Assembly: GCA_951812505.1 (NCBI GenBank) | Contig: CATOSI010000005.1 | Span: forward strand, 186,001-250,000 | Direction: 5' to 3' | Length of the DNA stretch: 64,000 bases | Source: an uncultured Dehalococcoidia bacterium | Lineage (GTDB): Bacteria; Chloroflexota; Dehalococcoidia; Lucifugimonadales; UBA1123 | Shown here: piece by piece, positions 46,067 to 53,868 of the stretch | Layout: every line of letters starts with the position of its first letter | Position numbering within the stretch: the stretch's first letter is position 1 | Translations under genes and position numbers: made by a program | Notes under the pieces: model-generated | What the model saw: the letters and a program-made list of their open reading frames with translations, nothing else | What the model was told of the DNA's origin: nothing | Databases searched by the model: none

Positions 46067-46617
46067 TTACTCGAATATGTCCTGGACGGGCATCCGCCAG
46101 CCGGGAACGATGTCGTCGAGTTCGACGTTTCGGATTCGGTGAGGGTGGTCATGTCCGTGGGCGAGCGATGGAGGTTCGCGGTCCGCCTGCAAGGGTTGAC
46201 GACTATGACGGCGCGGCAGCCGGCGTTCAGCCAGTCCTCCACTTTCTCTTCCACCTCAGTGTAACGGTCATTTGGCGAAATGATTTCCACCGCGACATCG
46301 GGCGCACCCTGAGCAAAGCCATCGGACTCTCCAATCTCGCTGAGTATGTCGTTGGATATGAAAGCGAGGTCAGGGGCAAGAACATGATCGGGATCTGTTG
46401 CCAGTATATAGCCAGTATCAGCGATGTAGGTTTTGCCCAGATGGTTCGCCTTTACGTATCCTCCGAGAGAGATATTTATATTCGAGGCATATTCCCCGTG
46501 GGTCTGTTCAGCGGGCAATCTCTTCCTCAACTCCCCTCTGATGAGTTCGTAGCGGAAGCCGTCATAGGGCAGGTCCAGCAGTTCTTAGGCCGTCATAGGC
46601 CGGGCTGTGGTCACCAT
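46067..46617 (-). pseudogene. Uma2 family (DUF820) endonuclease-like gene, broken twice
   Basis: The original frame starts at ATG 46617 and hits TAA at codon 11 (46587-46585). After it the family sequence continues as ELLDLPYDGFRYELIRGEL, then GYILATDPDHVLAPDLAFIS, DVAVEIISPNDRYTEVEEKV and DWLNAGCRAVIVVNP. Near 46125-46140 a one-base frameshift occurs: the expected VELDDIVPGWRMPVQDIFE followed by TAA (46069-46067) is in another frame. Uma2 proteins have a PD-(D/E)XK-like fold and are spread by transfer. One nonsense codon plus one frameshift indicate decay, unless both are sequencing errors. A palindromic repeat is inserted just past its end. Confidence 0.8.
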
Positions 46618-46703
46618 GTGGCGAAACCTCCGGATTGCGGGTCTTGATTGCTTTCATGGGCGTGATTGTCTTTTGAGTTGGCACTTGGGCGGGATGTCAG
46701 GGG

Positions 46704-47111
46704 TCAGGTGAACGGGTTTATGATCAGCAGACCGTCGTAATTTTGCTGGTCGCTCATGTCTTCCGAATACACAGCGTCACATCCCATGGCGCGAGCGGCG
46801 GCGAGAATGGCGCCGTCCCAGTATGACAGTTGGAAACGTTGGCTGATTTCAACTGCTTGGGTGAAAAGTTCGAATGTCACGGGCTGAACCGGAATATCTC
46901 CCATGGATTCTATAAACTGAAGGGCTTCACTATGAGAGATGGCGCCGGGACGGCTTGGGCGCGTTGCCTGATAGTAAAATTCCTGAAGCACCTGAACGGA
47001 TATGGAATAGTCTTCCTCCCTCAGCAAGTCGAGCGCACGCCGATGCTTGGTCGCATCCTGGTTGAGAGAGCTTACCGCGTATATCAGCACATTGGTATCA
47101 ACAAAACGCAT
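46704..47111 (-). CDS. PIN-domain toxin, VapC-like
   Basis: This 135-residue PIN nuclease has the acidic metal-site residues in place: Asp in MRFVDTNVLIYA, Glu in VLQEFYYQAT, Asp in LSYWDGAILAAA and Asp/Glu in AVYSEDMSD. VapC-type toxins cut tRNA or rRNA. A ribbon-helix-helix protein gene lies just upstream (47195-47515) and is the probable antitoxin. A 17-codon frame with a strong ribosome site overlaps its start and may couple translation. Confidence 0.88.
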   Translation of the reverse strand: MRFVDTNVLIYAVSSLNQDATKHRRALDLLREEDYSISVQVLQEFYYQATRPSRPGAISHSEALQFIESMGDIPVQPVTFELFTQAVEISQRFQLSYWDGAILAAARAMGCDAVYSEDMSDQQNYDGLLIINPFT

Positions 47112-47151
47112 TGAGGTCGTGCAACTCTTCTGAGGTCAGGTCGTTAACCAT
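47098..47151 (-). CDS. Possible 17-residue ORF overlapping the vapC start
   Basis: ATG 47151 has GGAGGAGAA upstream and encodes MVNDLTSEELHDLNAFC, ending at TGA 47100-47098, 14 bases inside the PIN gene. The PIN gene itself has no such ribosome site. The frame could feed ribosomes to it, or be a remnant of a longer antitoxin tail. Confidence 0.35.
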   Translation of the reverse strand: MVNDLTSEELHDLNAFC

Positions 47152-47194
47152 ACACTATTCTCCTCCATCGAACGTGAGCCCTCTACCACCTACT

Positions 47195-47515
47195 TCAGGC
47201 ATCTCGGCGGTGTTTGCGTTTGGCTTCTTCATCCTCAGCGCGGGCGGCGGCGCGGTCATACAACTCTTCTCGGGTCAAATTATCCTCCATACGCAGTCCG
47301 CCGCCGTTCGACCTAATTTTGTCTATCACTTCGTTCAGCAGCCGGCTTCGGCGTTCGCGCTCCGTCTCCGCAACCACTGTACCAGCGGTGCGTTCGCTCG
47401 CAAGGCTCCTCAGATACTCTCGCACCAGCGCGGAGACCGAGGTGTCCAGTTCCGCCGCGCGGATACGGGCGATGCGATGCGTCTCTTCGTCAACGGATAC
47501 GGTGATGTTCCTCAT
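47195..47515 (-). CDS. Ribbon-helix-helix antitoxin-like protein
   Basis: This 106-residue protein starts at ATG 47515. The N-terminus MRNITVSVDEETHRIARIRA then LDTSVSALVREYLRSLASE is a clear RHH DNA-binding fold (strand, helix, helix) as in VapB/CopG antitoxins. The C-terminal half is charged and helical (TERERRSRLLNEVIDKIR, then REELYDRAAARAEDEEAKRK) and could wrap the PIN toxin. An upstream frame extension is not supported. It probably represses its own operon. Confidence 0.8.
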   Translation of the reverse strand: MRNITVSVDEETHRIARIRAAELDTSVSALVREYLRSLASERTAGTVVAETERERRSRLLNEVIDKIRSNGGGLRMEDNLTREELYDRAAARAEDEEAKRKHRRDA

Positions 47516-47715
47516 GCTGCCATCCTCACAGTTTATGTATATCACAGTGTAGCCGGCGGTCGTCGGAGACGCAATTGGGGAAGCGGTCGCCGGATTTCTC
47601 CGCATCGGAGTTGCGCAGAACCCGAGTCCGGCGAAACCCCTGCCCTCTTCCGAGCCGTGTGTTAGAATCGCCAGAATCTTCCGCAGACAATGCAGCCCGC
47701 AAGGGGAGGTGGCAA

Positions 47716-48963
47716 GTGTACGAGAATGGCGCAAGCGGAGTTACCGGACCACTGAAGGGCATAAGGGTACTGGACTGGACTATGTGGCAGTTCGGCCCGA
47801 TGTCCGCGGCTATGATGGGCGACATGGGTGCGGACGTAATCAAGATAGAGGCGCTGGACGGAGACGCGGGCCGCGCGGTGGCCAGGGCTTCGACTCTCGC
47901 CCCTACCCTGCCCGGAGGCCGCAACGCCTACTTCGAGGCGAACAACCGCAACAAGCGCGGCATCGCTATCAATCTCAAGACGCCCGAGGGCCGCAAGATC
48001 GTCCACAAACTGGTCGAGACGGCGGACGTGTTCGTAGAGAATTACCGGCAGGGCGTCGCGGAGCGGCTGGACGTGGGCTATGAGACGCTGAAAGAGATCA
48101 ATCCGATGATCATATACGGCTCGGCGACAGGATACGGCCCGAACGGACCGGACTCGGCTCTGCCGTCGTTCGACGGCTGCGGGCAGGCGCGCGGCGGCCT
48201 GATGATCTCTGCAACGCCCGCCGGAGCCGATGAGCCTGTGCGTGTGTCGCAGGGCGTGTCCGACCAGATGGGCGCGATCATGTTGTGCCAGGGCGTCCTG
48301 GCGGCGCTGGTGGCAAGACACTTGCAGGGAGTCGGCCAGAAGGTGGACTCCTCTCACCTGAGCGCGAATATGTGGCTCCAAGGCATGGGCATGACGATGA
48401 GCCTGATAATGGGCGGCGACCGGTTCGGGGCGTACGACCGCAAGTCGGCCTGGAACGTGCTCGCCAATCTGTACAAGTGCAAGGATGAACGTTGGATCCA
48501 GCTCATGCACCTGCAGCCGGACCGCTACTGGGAGTCGTTCATGACCGCGCTGGGCCTGCCGGAGATTGTGGAGCATCCGAAGTACGCAACGATGCAGGCA
48601 AGGTCCGAGAACCGCGAGGAACTGGTCAGGATTATGGACAAGCAGTTCATGACCAGGACATCCTCGGAGTGGGACGCGCACTTCCGCGCGACGGGGGACT
48701 TCATCTACGCGAGGGTGCAGTCCACGGACGAACTGGTAGATGACCCACAGGTGATTGCCAACGAATACATCACCACGTTCGACCACCCGGTCATCGGCCC
48801 CGTCAAGATGTGCAACCACCCGAACATATACAGCGAGACGCCAGCCGGCATATACAGGGAGGCGCCCGAACTCGGTCAGCACACCGAGGCGATACTCATA
48901 GACGAACTGGGCTACACCTGGGAGGACATAACGTCTCTGCAGGACAAGGGTGTTATACTGTGA
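47716..48963 (+). CDS. Class III (CaiB/BaiF) CoA-transferase, active-site Asp present
   Basis: This is about 415 residues from GTG 47716, which has GGGGAGG at 47703-47709. Family signatures are GIRVLDWTMWQFGPMSAAMM, GADVIKIEALDGD, NNRNKRGIAINLKTPEGR and VFVENYRQGVAERLDVGYE. The catalytic Asp that forms aspartyl-CoA intermediates is present in the SFDGCGQARGG context. The enzyme moves CoA between carboxylic acids. It is followed after 49 bp by a ThDP-dependent lyase and then, beyond a broken hicB, by a paralogue (51609-52853). Formyl-CoA or 2-hydroxyacyl-CoA chemistry is likely from context. Confidence 0.92.
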   Translation: MYENGASGVTGPLKGIRVLDWTMWQFGPMSAAMMGDMGADVIKIEALDGDAGRAVARASTLAPTLPGGRNAYFEANNRNKRGIAINLKTPEGRKIVHKLVETADVFVENYRQGVAERLDVGYETLKEINPMIIYGSATGYGPNGPDSALPSFDGCGQARGGLMISATPAGADEPVRVSQGVSDQMGAIMLCQGVLAALVARHLQGVGQKVDSSHLSANMWLQGMGMTMSLIMGGDRFGAYDRKSAWNVLANLYKCKDERWIQLMHLQPDRYWESFMTALGLPEIVEHPKYATMQARSENREELVRIMDKQFMTRTSSEWDAHFRATGDFIYARVQSTDELVDDPQVIANEYITTFDHPVIGPVKMCNHPNIYSETPAGIYREAPELGQHTEAILIDELGYTWEDITSLQDKGVIL

Positions 48964-49012
48964 AAACGCAAGCGATCAACGGCAATAGAAGTGCAAATCC
49001 ATAGGAGAAGAA

Positions 49013-50677
49013 ATGGCAGAGATTGATGGCGGGCGACTGTTCGCCAAGGCATTAAAGAGAGAAGGCGTGGACTACATCTTCACTCTTAACGGCGGCCATA
49101 TATACAACCTCTATGAGGGTTGTGTGGCCGAGGGAATCAAGATAATAGACTTCAGGCATGAGCAGGTTGCCGCTCATGCCGCCGAAGGTTGGGCGAAGGT
49201 CACAGGCAAGCCTGGCGTCGCCATCGTGACCGCCGGCCCGGGCGTCACAGACGCCGTTACCGGCATAGCGAACGCGTTCCAGGCCCCCAGCCCGATGATA
49301 CTCATCGGCGGCAACGCGGGCATCACCGACCACCTGCGCGGCGGATTGCAGGACTTCGACTCGGCAACTTTCCTCAAGCCGGTCACCAAGTTCTCGGAGC
49401 AGGTCAAGCGGGTCGAGCGAATACCGGACTACGTGTCAATCGCGTTCAGACACGCGACGACCGGCGTGCCGGGCCCCGCGTACCTCGAAATCCCGATTGA
49501 CGTGGTGAACGGACAGACGGACGAGGACAGCGTCAACTATCCGCAGTCGTACCGGACGGACTCCAAGGCATACGGCGACCCTGAGTACATAAGCCAGGTG
49601 TGCGACATCCTGATGAATACCGAGAAGCCCATGATTCTGGCGGGCTCGGATGTCTGGTGGAACGACGCGGCGGAGGAACTGCGCGAGTTCGTCGAGATGA
49701 TAGACTCGCCCGTGTTCCTGAACGCAATGGGGCGCGGCTCGATCCCGTCCGACCACCCAAATCTTGGCAGCCTCGGACGTCGCTACGGGCTCGTCCACTC
49801 CGATACCGTCATCCTGCTCGGCACGCCGATTGACTTCAGGCTGGGTTACGGCTCGGACTATATGTTCCCGCAGAGTCCCAAGCTGATCGAGATCATGATG
49901 GACGGCTCCAAGATAGGACAGAACAGGGACATTGACGTAGGAGTCGTCGGGAACTCCAAGGCCGTTCTTCGCCAGATAATGGACGAACTCAAGGACAGGG
50001 GCTACAGGTCGCCCGGCAAGGGCTGGGTGGAAGAGGTGTTGACCGAGGACAAGACACTCCAAGCGGCGGACGAGGAGATGCTGAACAGCGACCAGACGCC
50101 CATACACCCGATGCGGCTAGTGCGCGAGGTGCGCGACTTCCTGGACTACGACGCGACCGTAATCGGCGATGGCGGCGATATCGTTACCTTCGCCGCGCGA
50201 GTGCTGAACATCAACGAGCCGGGGCACTGGCTGGACCCGGGACAGTTCGGATGCCTGGGCGCGGGCTCCGGCTTCGCTGCGGCTGCGCAACTGGCGCGGC
50301 CCGACAAGCAGGTCTGCATCATCTACGGCGACGGCGGCTTCGGGCTGACCGGCTTCGATGTGGAGAGCTACGTCCGCCACAACCTGCCCATCGTCTCCAT
50401 CGTGGGCAACAACGGCGCGTGGAACCAGACGACCCAGGGCGTCGTCCGTCGCGGAATGAGTGGCGTCGGAACGTACCTGTCGCAGGAGACCGACTACGCC
50501 AAGATAATGGACGGACTCGGCGGCTACGGCGAGCGGGTGACCGACCCCGCCCAGATCCGCCCCGCCCTAGAGCGCGCCTTCGGCTCCGGCAAGGCGGCGC
50601 TGCTGGACGTGGTCATAGACCCCGAAGTGGCGTATGCCGCCATGGGCGGTCGCTCCCGCCAGTCGAGACAGTACTAG
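49013..50677 (+). CDS. ThDP-dependent lyase (2-hydroxyacyl-CoA lyase / oxalyl-CoA decarboxylase-like)
   Basis: This 554-residue enzyme is related to acetolactate synthase. The catalytic Glu is E50 in IDFRHEQVAAHAAEGWAK. The PYR domain continues with VAIVTAGPGVTDAVTGIANA, and the central domain has KPMILAGSDVWW. The ThDP-Mg motif spans about residues 439-468 (IYGDGGFGLTGFDVESY ... IVGNNGAW). No ALS regulatory subunit is near. Flanking class III CoA-transferases and a MaoC-type hydratase point to a CoA-thioester substrate, such as oxalyl-CoA or a 2-hydroxyacyl-CoA cleaved to aldehyde plus formyl-CoA. GGAG lies just before the ATG. Confidence 0.85.
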   Translation: MAEIDGGRLFAKALKREGVDYIFTLNGGHIYNLYEGCVAEGIKIIDFRHEQVAAHAAEGWAKVTGKPGVAIVTAGPGVTDAVTGIANAFQAPSPMILIGGNAGITDHLRGGLQDFDSATFLKPVTKFSEQVKRVERIPDYVSIAFRHATTGVPGPAYLEIPIDVVNGQTDEDSVNYPQSYRTDSKAYGDPEYISQVCDILMNTEKPMILAGSDVWWNDAAEELREFVEMIDSPVFLNAMGRGSIPSDHPNLGSLGRRYGLVHSDTVILLGTPIDFRLGYGSDYMFPQSPKLIEIMMDGSKIGQNRDIDVGVVGNSKAVLRQIMDELKDRGYRSPGKGWVEEVLTEDKTLQAADEEMLNSDQTPIHPMRLVREVRDFLDYDATVIGDGGDIVTFAARVLNINEPGHWLDPGQFGCLGAGSGFAAAAQLARPDKQVCIIYGDGGFGLTGFDVESYVRHNLPIVSIVGNNGAWNQTTQGVVRRGMSGVGTYLSQETDYAKIMDGLGGYGERVTDPAQIRPALERAFGSGKAALLDVVIDPEVAYAAMGGRSRQSRQY

Positions 50678-50690
50678 GCAACACAAATAC

Positions 50691-50724
50691 TATCCCGGGG
50701 CAGATTCTCCGTCTCCCCGGGATA
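50691..50724 (+). terminator. Hairpin after the ThDP lyase gene
   Basis: TATCCCGGGG (50691-50700) pairs with CCCCGGGATA (50715-50724), a 10-bp stem over a 14-nt loop, 13 nt after the lyase stop. The tail is CTTCC without a T-run, so termination may be partial. Confidence 0.45.
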
Positions 50725-50814
50725 CTTCCACCACGACAGCCAAACTGTCCTCTCCGGCATGAAAGATGAATGGAAATAACCCATCACGTTTGTATCTAAG
50801 AACGGAGCCTCGGA

Positions 50815-51199
50815 ATGCCGCCGCGGGATAGGCGTCTTCGGAGGGCGCGAGAAAATCCTCTTTTGGAATACTACCTCAATCTGTCATATCCCATTCGATT
50901 GTCCCATCAGTCTGACGACGGCGATGAATACTGGTTTGCGGAAATACCCCAGTTGCCCGGGGTGTATGTCGGACGGGTATGACCCGAAGGAAGCTCTACA
51001 AAATCTCGAGGACGCGGAGCGTCTCTGGATCGAGACCCAAACCGAGGACGGCTATGAAGTCCCTGAGCCAGAACATCCCGACGACCACAGCGGGAAGTTC
51101 CTGTTGAGTAAGCCGAAACCGCTTCATCGCAGACTCGCGGCTCAGGCAAAACGCGAATGCGTGAGCCTCAACCAGTACATCGTCAGCCTGACAAGCTGA
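50815..51199 (+). pseudogene. HicB-type antitoxin gene with a +1 frameshift
   Basis: ATG 50815 opens a frame with LEYYLNLSYPIRLS and EYWFAEIPQLPG, the HicB N-terminal pattern. At the GGGG run 50959-50962 one extra G shifts the frame. In the next frame the family sequence goes on as CMSDGYDPKEALQNLEDAER, with a C-terminal ribbon-helix-helix part LHRRLAAQAKRECVSLNQY to TGA 51199. Upstream reading ends at an early TGA. No hicA toxin gene is adjacent. It is a decayed solitary antitoxin or a homopolymer error. It interrupts the CoA-transferase cluster. Confidence 0.8.
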
Positions 51200-51230
51200 A
51201 TTCCGTCCGGCTTCCCCCATAGCTCGGACA

Positions 51231-51451
51231 GTCATAGACACCCACCCATCCCTCTGTCTGTTACAATATACGTACGACAGTTCTAATGCTATATAAACAG
51301 GAGATTATGATCGGCCACTCCGCCGACCGAAGGATTTTCGGTCCAAAGCTAACTACAGGCGGCTCCAGGTCACATTCCAGGTGACCCACCTCCTGGTACA
51401 CCTGGAAACTCACCTGGAACCCCACCTGGACAATATAAACGGGAGTATATG
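51231..51451 (+). promoter_or_regulatory. Promoter plus structured leader cassette, copy 3 (upstream of second CoA-transferase)
   Basis: An extended -10 TGTTACAAT (51259-51267) is followed by ATATAAACAGGAGATTATG (51291-51309), identical to copy 2. A perfect 7-bp hairpin GACCGAA/TTCGGTC (51325-51343) and CAAAGCTAAC come next. Left repeats CCAGGT (51365) and CCAGGTG (51377) face CACCTCCTGG (51387) and three CACCTGG units at 51399, 51411 and 51423, exactly 12 bp apart. AGGTG-ACC-CACCT (51379-51391) forms the apical hairpin. The cassette closes with ATATAAACGGGAGTATATG, an imperfect direct repeat of its entry sequence. Confidence 0.7.
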
Positions 51452-51608
51452 CCCAGCTTAATTTCCGACCCGACCCACCATCCGACAATTGAAAACTAAC
51501 AGCCCAAGAATGGCAATCAGAGCAATAGTATGGGATACTTGAGTCGGAGCAATCTGACCCCAAGCGCGAGACTTGAATGACCAGAACAACCCGAATAGGA
51601 GGCCGACC

Positions 51609-52853
51609 ATGACCACTAACGGAGCCAATGGACATCAGCCGCTACCCGGCCCGCTGACCGGCGTCCGGGTGATTGACTGGACGATGTGGCAGTTCGGCCC
51701 GGTGTCCACGATGATGCTCGCCGACCTGGGCGCGGAAGTCATCAAGGTGGAGTCGCTGGACGGCGACCATGGGCGGCAGTTCGGCAGGGTCGGCGGAGTG
51801 TTGTCCGACCTGCCCGAGGGCGTCAACGCCTACTTCGAAGGCATGAACCGCAACAAGTACGGCATCGCGCTCGATCTCAAGAATCCGAAGGGCCGCGAGA
51901 TAATGCGCAAGCTGGCCGCGAAGTCCGACGTGTTCGTCGAGAATTTCCGTAAGGGCGTCGCCGAACGATTGGGAGTCGGCTACGACGATCTGAAAGCGGT
52001 CAACCCGCAGATAATCTACGGCTCGGCGTCCGGCTACGGGCCCGAAGGCCCCGACTCCGCCAAGCCCGCGTTCGCGCTGACAGGCGAGGCGCGCTCAGGC
52101 GCTATGTGGTGGTCCGGTCCGGAAAACAACACGCCCTACGCGGTCGGTATAGCCGACCAGGCTGCGGGAATAATGCTCAGCTACGGCATCCTCGGCGCGA
52201 TAGTCGCGCGTGAGCGATTTGGTCACGGTCAGAGGGTGGACGTATCTCACCTGGGCAGCATGATCTGGACTCGCGGTATGCAGAACGGCATTTCTCTCAT
52301 CCAGGACGAGGAATTCCAGAGGCAGGACTGGCGAGGCGCCGGAAACGTTCTCTGGAACTACTACGAGTGCGCCGACGGAGAGTGGATAGCCTTCTCGATG
52401 AGCCAGGGCGACCGCTACTGGCCCGGTATGTGCCGCGCAATGGACAAGCTCGAATGGATGGAGGACGAGCGGTTCAACTCGCTTGAAGCGAGGTACGAGA
52501 ACCGCGATCTGGTCATAGAGAGCATGGCCGAGGTATTCAAGACGCGCCCACGCTCTGAATGGGAGACTCGGCTGGCAGACGCCGGCGATCTCATCTACGA
52601 GAAGGTTCAGCGCACCCTCGAACTCAGGGACGACCCACAGGTCAAGCGCAACAACTACATGATAGACTTCGACCATCCCGTGCTGGGCGAGACCGAGTGG
52701 CTACAGACCCCGGTGTCCTACTCCGATAATCCGGTCTCCACCCGGAAGATGGCTCCCGCGCACGGAGAGGATACGGAATCAATACTGATTGATATGCTCG
52801 GCTACGACTGGGAAGACATAGCGGAGCTCCAGGAAGAACGAGTTATTTTGTAA
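51609..52853 (+). CDS. Class III (CaiB/BaiF) CoA-transferase paralogue, catalytic Asp apparently replaced by Ala
   Basis: This is 414 residues from ATG 51609, preceded by AGGAGG. It is close to the transferase at 47716: GVRVIDWTMWQFGPVSTMML, GAEVIKVESLDGD, MNRNKYGIALDLKNPKGR and VFVENFRKGVAERLGVGYD. At the catalytic position, where the first paralogue has SFDGCGQARGG, this one reads AFALTGEARSG (codon GCG). The nucleophilic Asp is therefore probably missing. It may act as the non-catalytic subunit of a heteromeric transferase, as known for the BbsEF type, or have lost activity. A MaoC-type gene follows after 31 bp. Confidence 0.9.
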   Translation: MTTNGANGHQPLPGPLTGVRVIDWTMWQFGPVSTMMLADLGAEVIKVESLDGDHGRQFGRVGGVLSDLPEGVNAYFEGMNRNKYGIALDLKNPKGREIMRKLAAKSDVFVENFRKGVAERLGVGYDDLKAVNPQIIYGSASGYGPEGPDSAKPAFALTGEARSGAMWWSGPENNTPYAVGIADQAAGIMLSYGILGAIVARERFGHGQRVDVSHLGSMIWTRGMQNGISLIQDEEFQRQDWRGAGNVLWNYYECADGEWIAFSMSQGDRYWPGMCRAMDKLEWMEDERFNSLEARYENRDLVIESMAEVFKTRPRSEWETRLADAGDLIYEKVQRTLELRDDPQVKRNNYMIDFDHPVLGETEWLQTPVSYSDNPVSTRKMAPAHGEDTESILIDMLGYDWEDIAELQEERVIL

Positions 52854-52884
52854 GCTAAAGGCGAGATCCGAAGAGGAGTAAGTC

Positions 52885-53739
52885 ATGCCCAATATATCCA
52901 ACGATCCAGAAGAGGCACAGATTGGCAAGGACCTTGGTTCCAGGGAGTTTGTGGCCGACGAGGGCCTCCTGAACGACTATTTCGAGGGACTTGAGATTGA
53001 CCCGGACTGGTACTCCGGCAAGCCCTACCAGACGCGAGTCGCACCCTCGATGACGGTGACCTCCGTTGACGGTGGCTTTTCGGGAGGCGGCTTCAAGAAC
53101 AGCTTCGGCAACCTGTGGATGCGACAGCAGTGGGAACTGAACGCCCCGATAGTCCCCGGACAGGAATACACCGCAAGTTCCAAGATAGTTGACATATACG
53201 ACCACCGGAATCGCACTCTGGTCAACTCCGAGGTGACCCTGTGGTCGCCGGAGGGCGAAGCTATGGCTGTCGGCCACCACCACCAGAGCTACCTTCTCAG
53301 CCAGTCCTCCGGCAAGGTCGCGCTGCGCGACCCGAAGGCTAAGGGCGGCGCAAGGAGATTCGCCGTCCCGGCTGGCGACCTGATAGAGGGCGAGCCTCAC
53401 CCTATTTCGCTGGAGATGTGCGGCACGTTCTTCCATGGCAACGCGAACTACCACACCGACAAGCGAGCCGCGGAAGAGTTGGGCTTCGAGGAGGTCGTGG
53501 TCGGCGGGCGCATGACGATGTCCTACGTCGGCGACCTGATGGACAAGCACTTCGGCAGGGCATGGTTCGAGGGCGGCAAGATGGACATCAAGTTCACCAA
53601 TATCGTGTGGCCCGAGGACGTGGTGACCGCGAAGGCCGTCGTAACCGACGAGACTGACGGTCGCGCCAATGCCGCCGTGTGGATGGAAAAAGAGGACGGC
53701 ACCGTCGTAATAGTGGGAACCGCGAGCGCGCGGGTCTAG
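52885..53739 (+). CDS. MaoC-type double hot-dog hydratase/dehydratase
   Basis: This 284-residue protein has two hot-dog folds. The N-terminal part has LNDYFEGLEIDPDWYSG and FGNLWMRQQWELNAPIVPGQEYTAS. The C-terminal part has NANYHTDKRAAEELGFEEVV then VGGRMTMSYVGDLM, where Asp/His residues of the hydratase motif would lie, and WPEDVVTAKAVVTDE. Members hydrate 2-enoyl-CoA or mesaconyl-type thioesters. Location after the CoA-transferase pair and ThDP lyase suggests a role in CoA-bound hydroxy-acid breakdown. GAGGAG lies just before the ATG, and a terminator follows. Confidence 0.85.
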   Translation: MPNISNDPEEAQIGKDLGSREFVADEGLLNDYFEGLEIDPDWYSGKPYQTRVAPSMTVTSVDGGFSGGGFKNSFGNLWMRQQWELNAPIVPGQEYTASSKIVDIYDHRNRTLVNSEVTLWSPEGEAMAVGHHHQSYLLSQSSGKVALRDPKAKGGARRFAVPAGDLIEGEPHPISLEMCGTFFHGNANYHTDKRAAEELGFEEVVVGGRMTMSYVGDLMDKHFGRAWFEGGKMDIKFTNIVWPEDVVTAKAVVTDETDGRANAAVWMEKEDGTVVIVGTASARV

Positions 53740-53773
53740 ACAAGACCGCGCCTGCCACCTGAACCCATTCCGA

Positions 53774-53812
53774 ATCGGGGGCGCGTCGGATTAGACTGCG
53801 GCCCCGATGTTT
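53774..53812 (+). terminator. Intrinsic terminator after the MaoC-type gene
   Basis: ATCGGGGGC (53774-53782) pairs with GCCCCGAT (53801-53808) with one bulge, then GTTTTAT. It lies 35 nt after the stop of the last gene of the CoA cluster. Confidence 0.6.
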
Positions 53813-53868
53813 TATACTACCCTGCAGCAAGTCGTGCGACAGGTGGTTAGACCGAAGAGGCAATTCGG

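Noticed and set aside
47662-48882. 406-codon minus-strand frame opposite the first CoA-transferase
   Set aside because: Long antisense frames arise from the GC-rich codon bias. The sequence is Arg/His/Val-rich without any motif, whereas the plus strand matches CaiB throughout.
51307-51384. Leader peptide encoded by the cassette (ATG after AGGAG)
   Set aside because: A frame of 25 codons exists here and 13 codons in copy 2, but the peptides share no sequence, copy 1 has no ATG, and the AGGAG-ATG spacing is only 3 nt.
51365-51429. CRISPR-like repeat array
   Set aside because: The CACCTGG units are only 7 nt long with 12-bp period, no spacers of 30 nt, and no cas genes. The array has complementary left and right halves.
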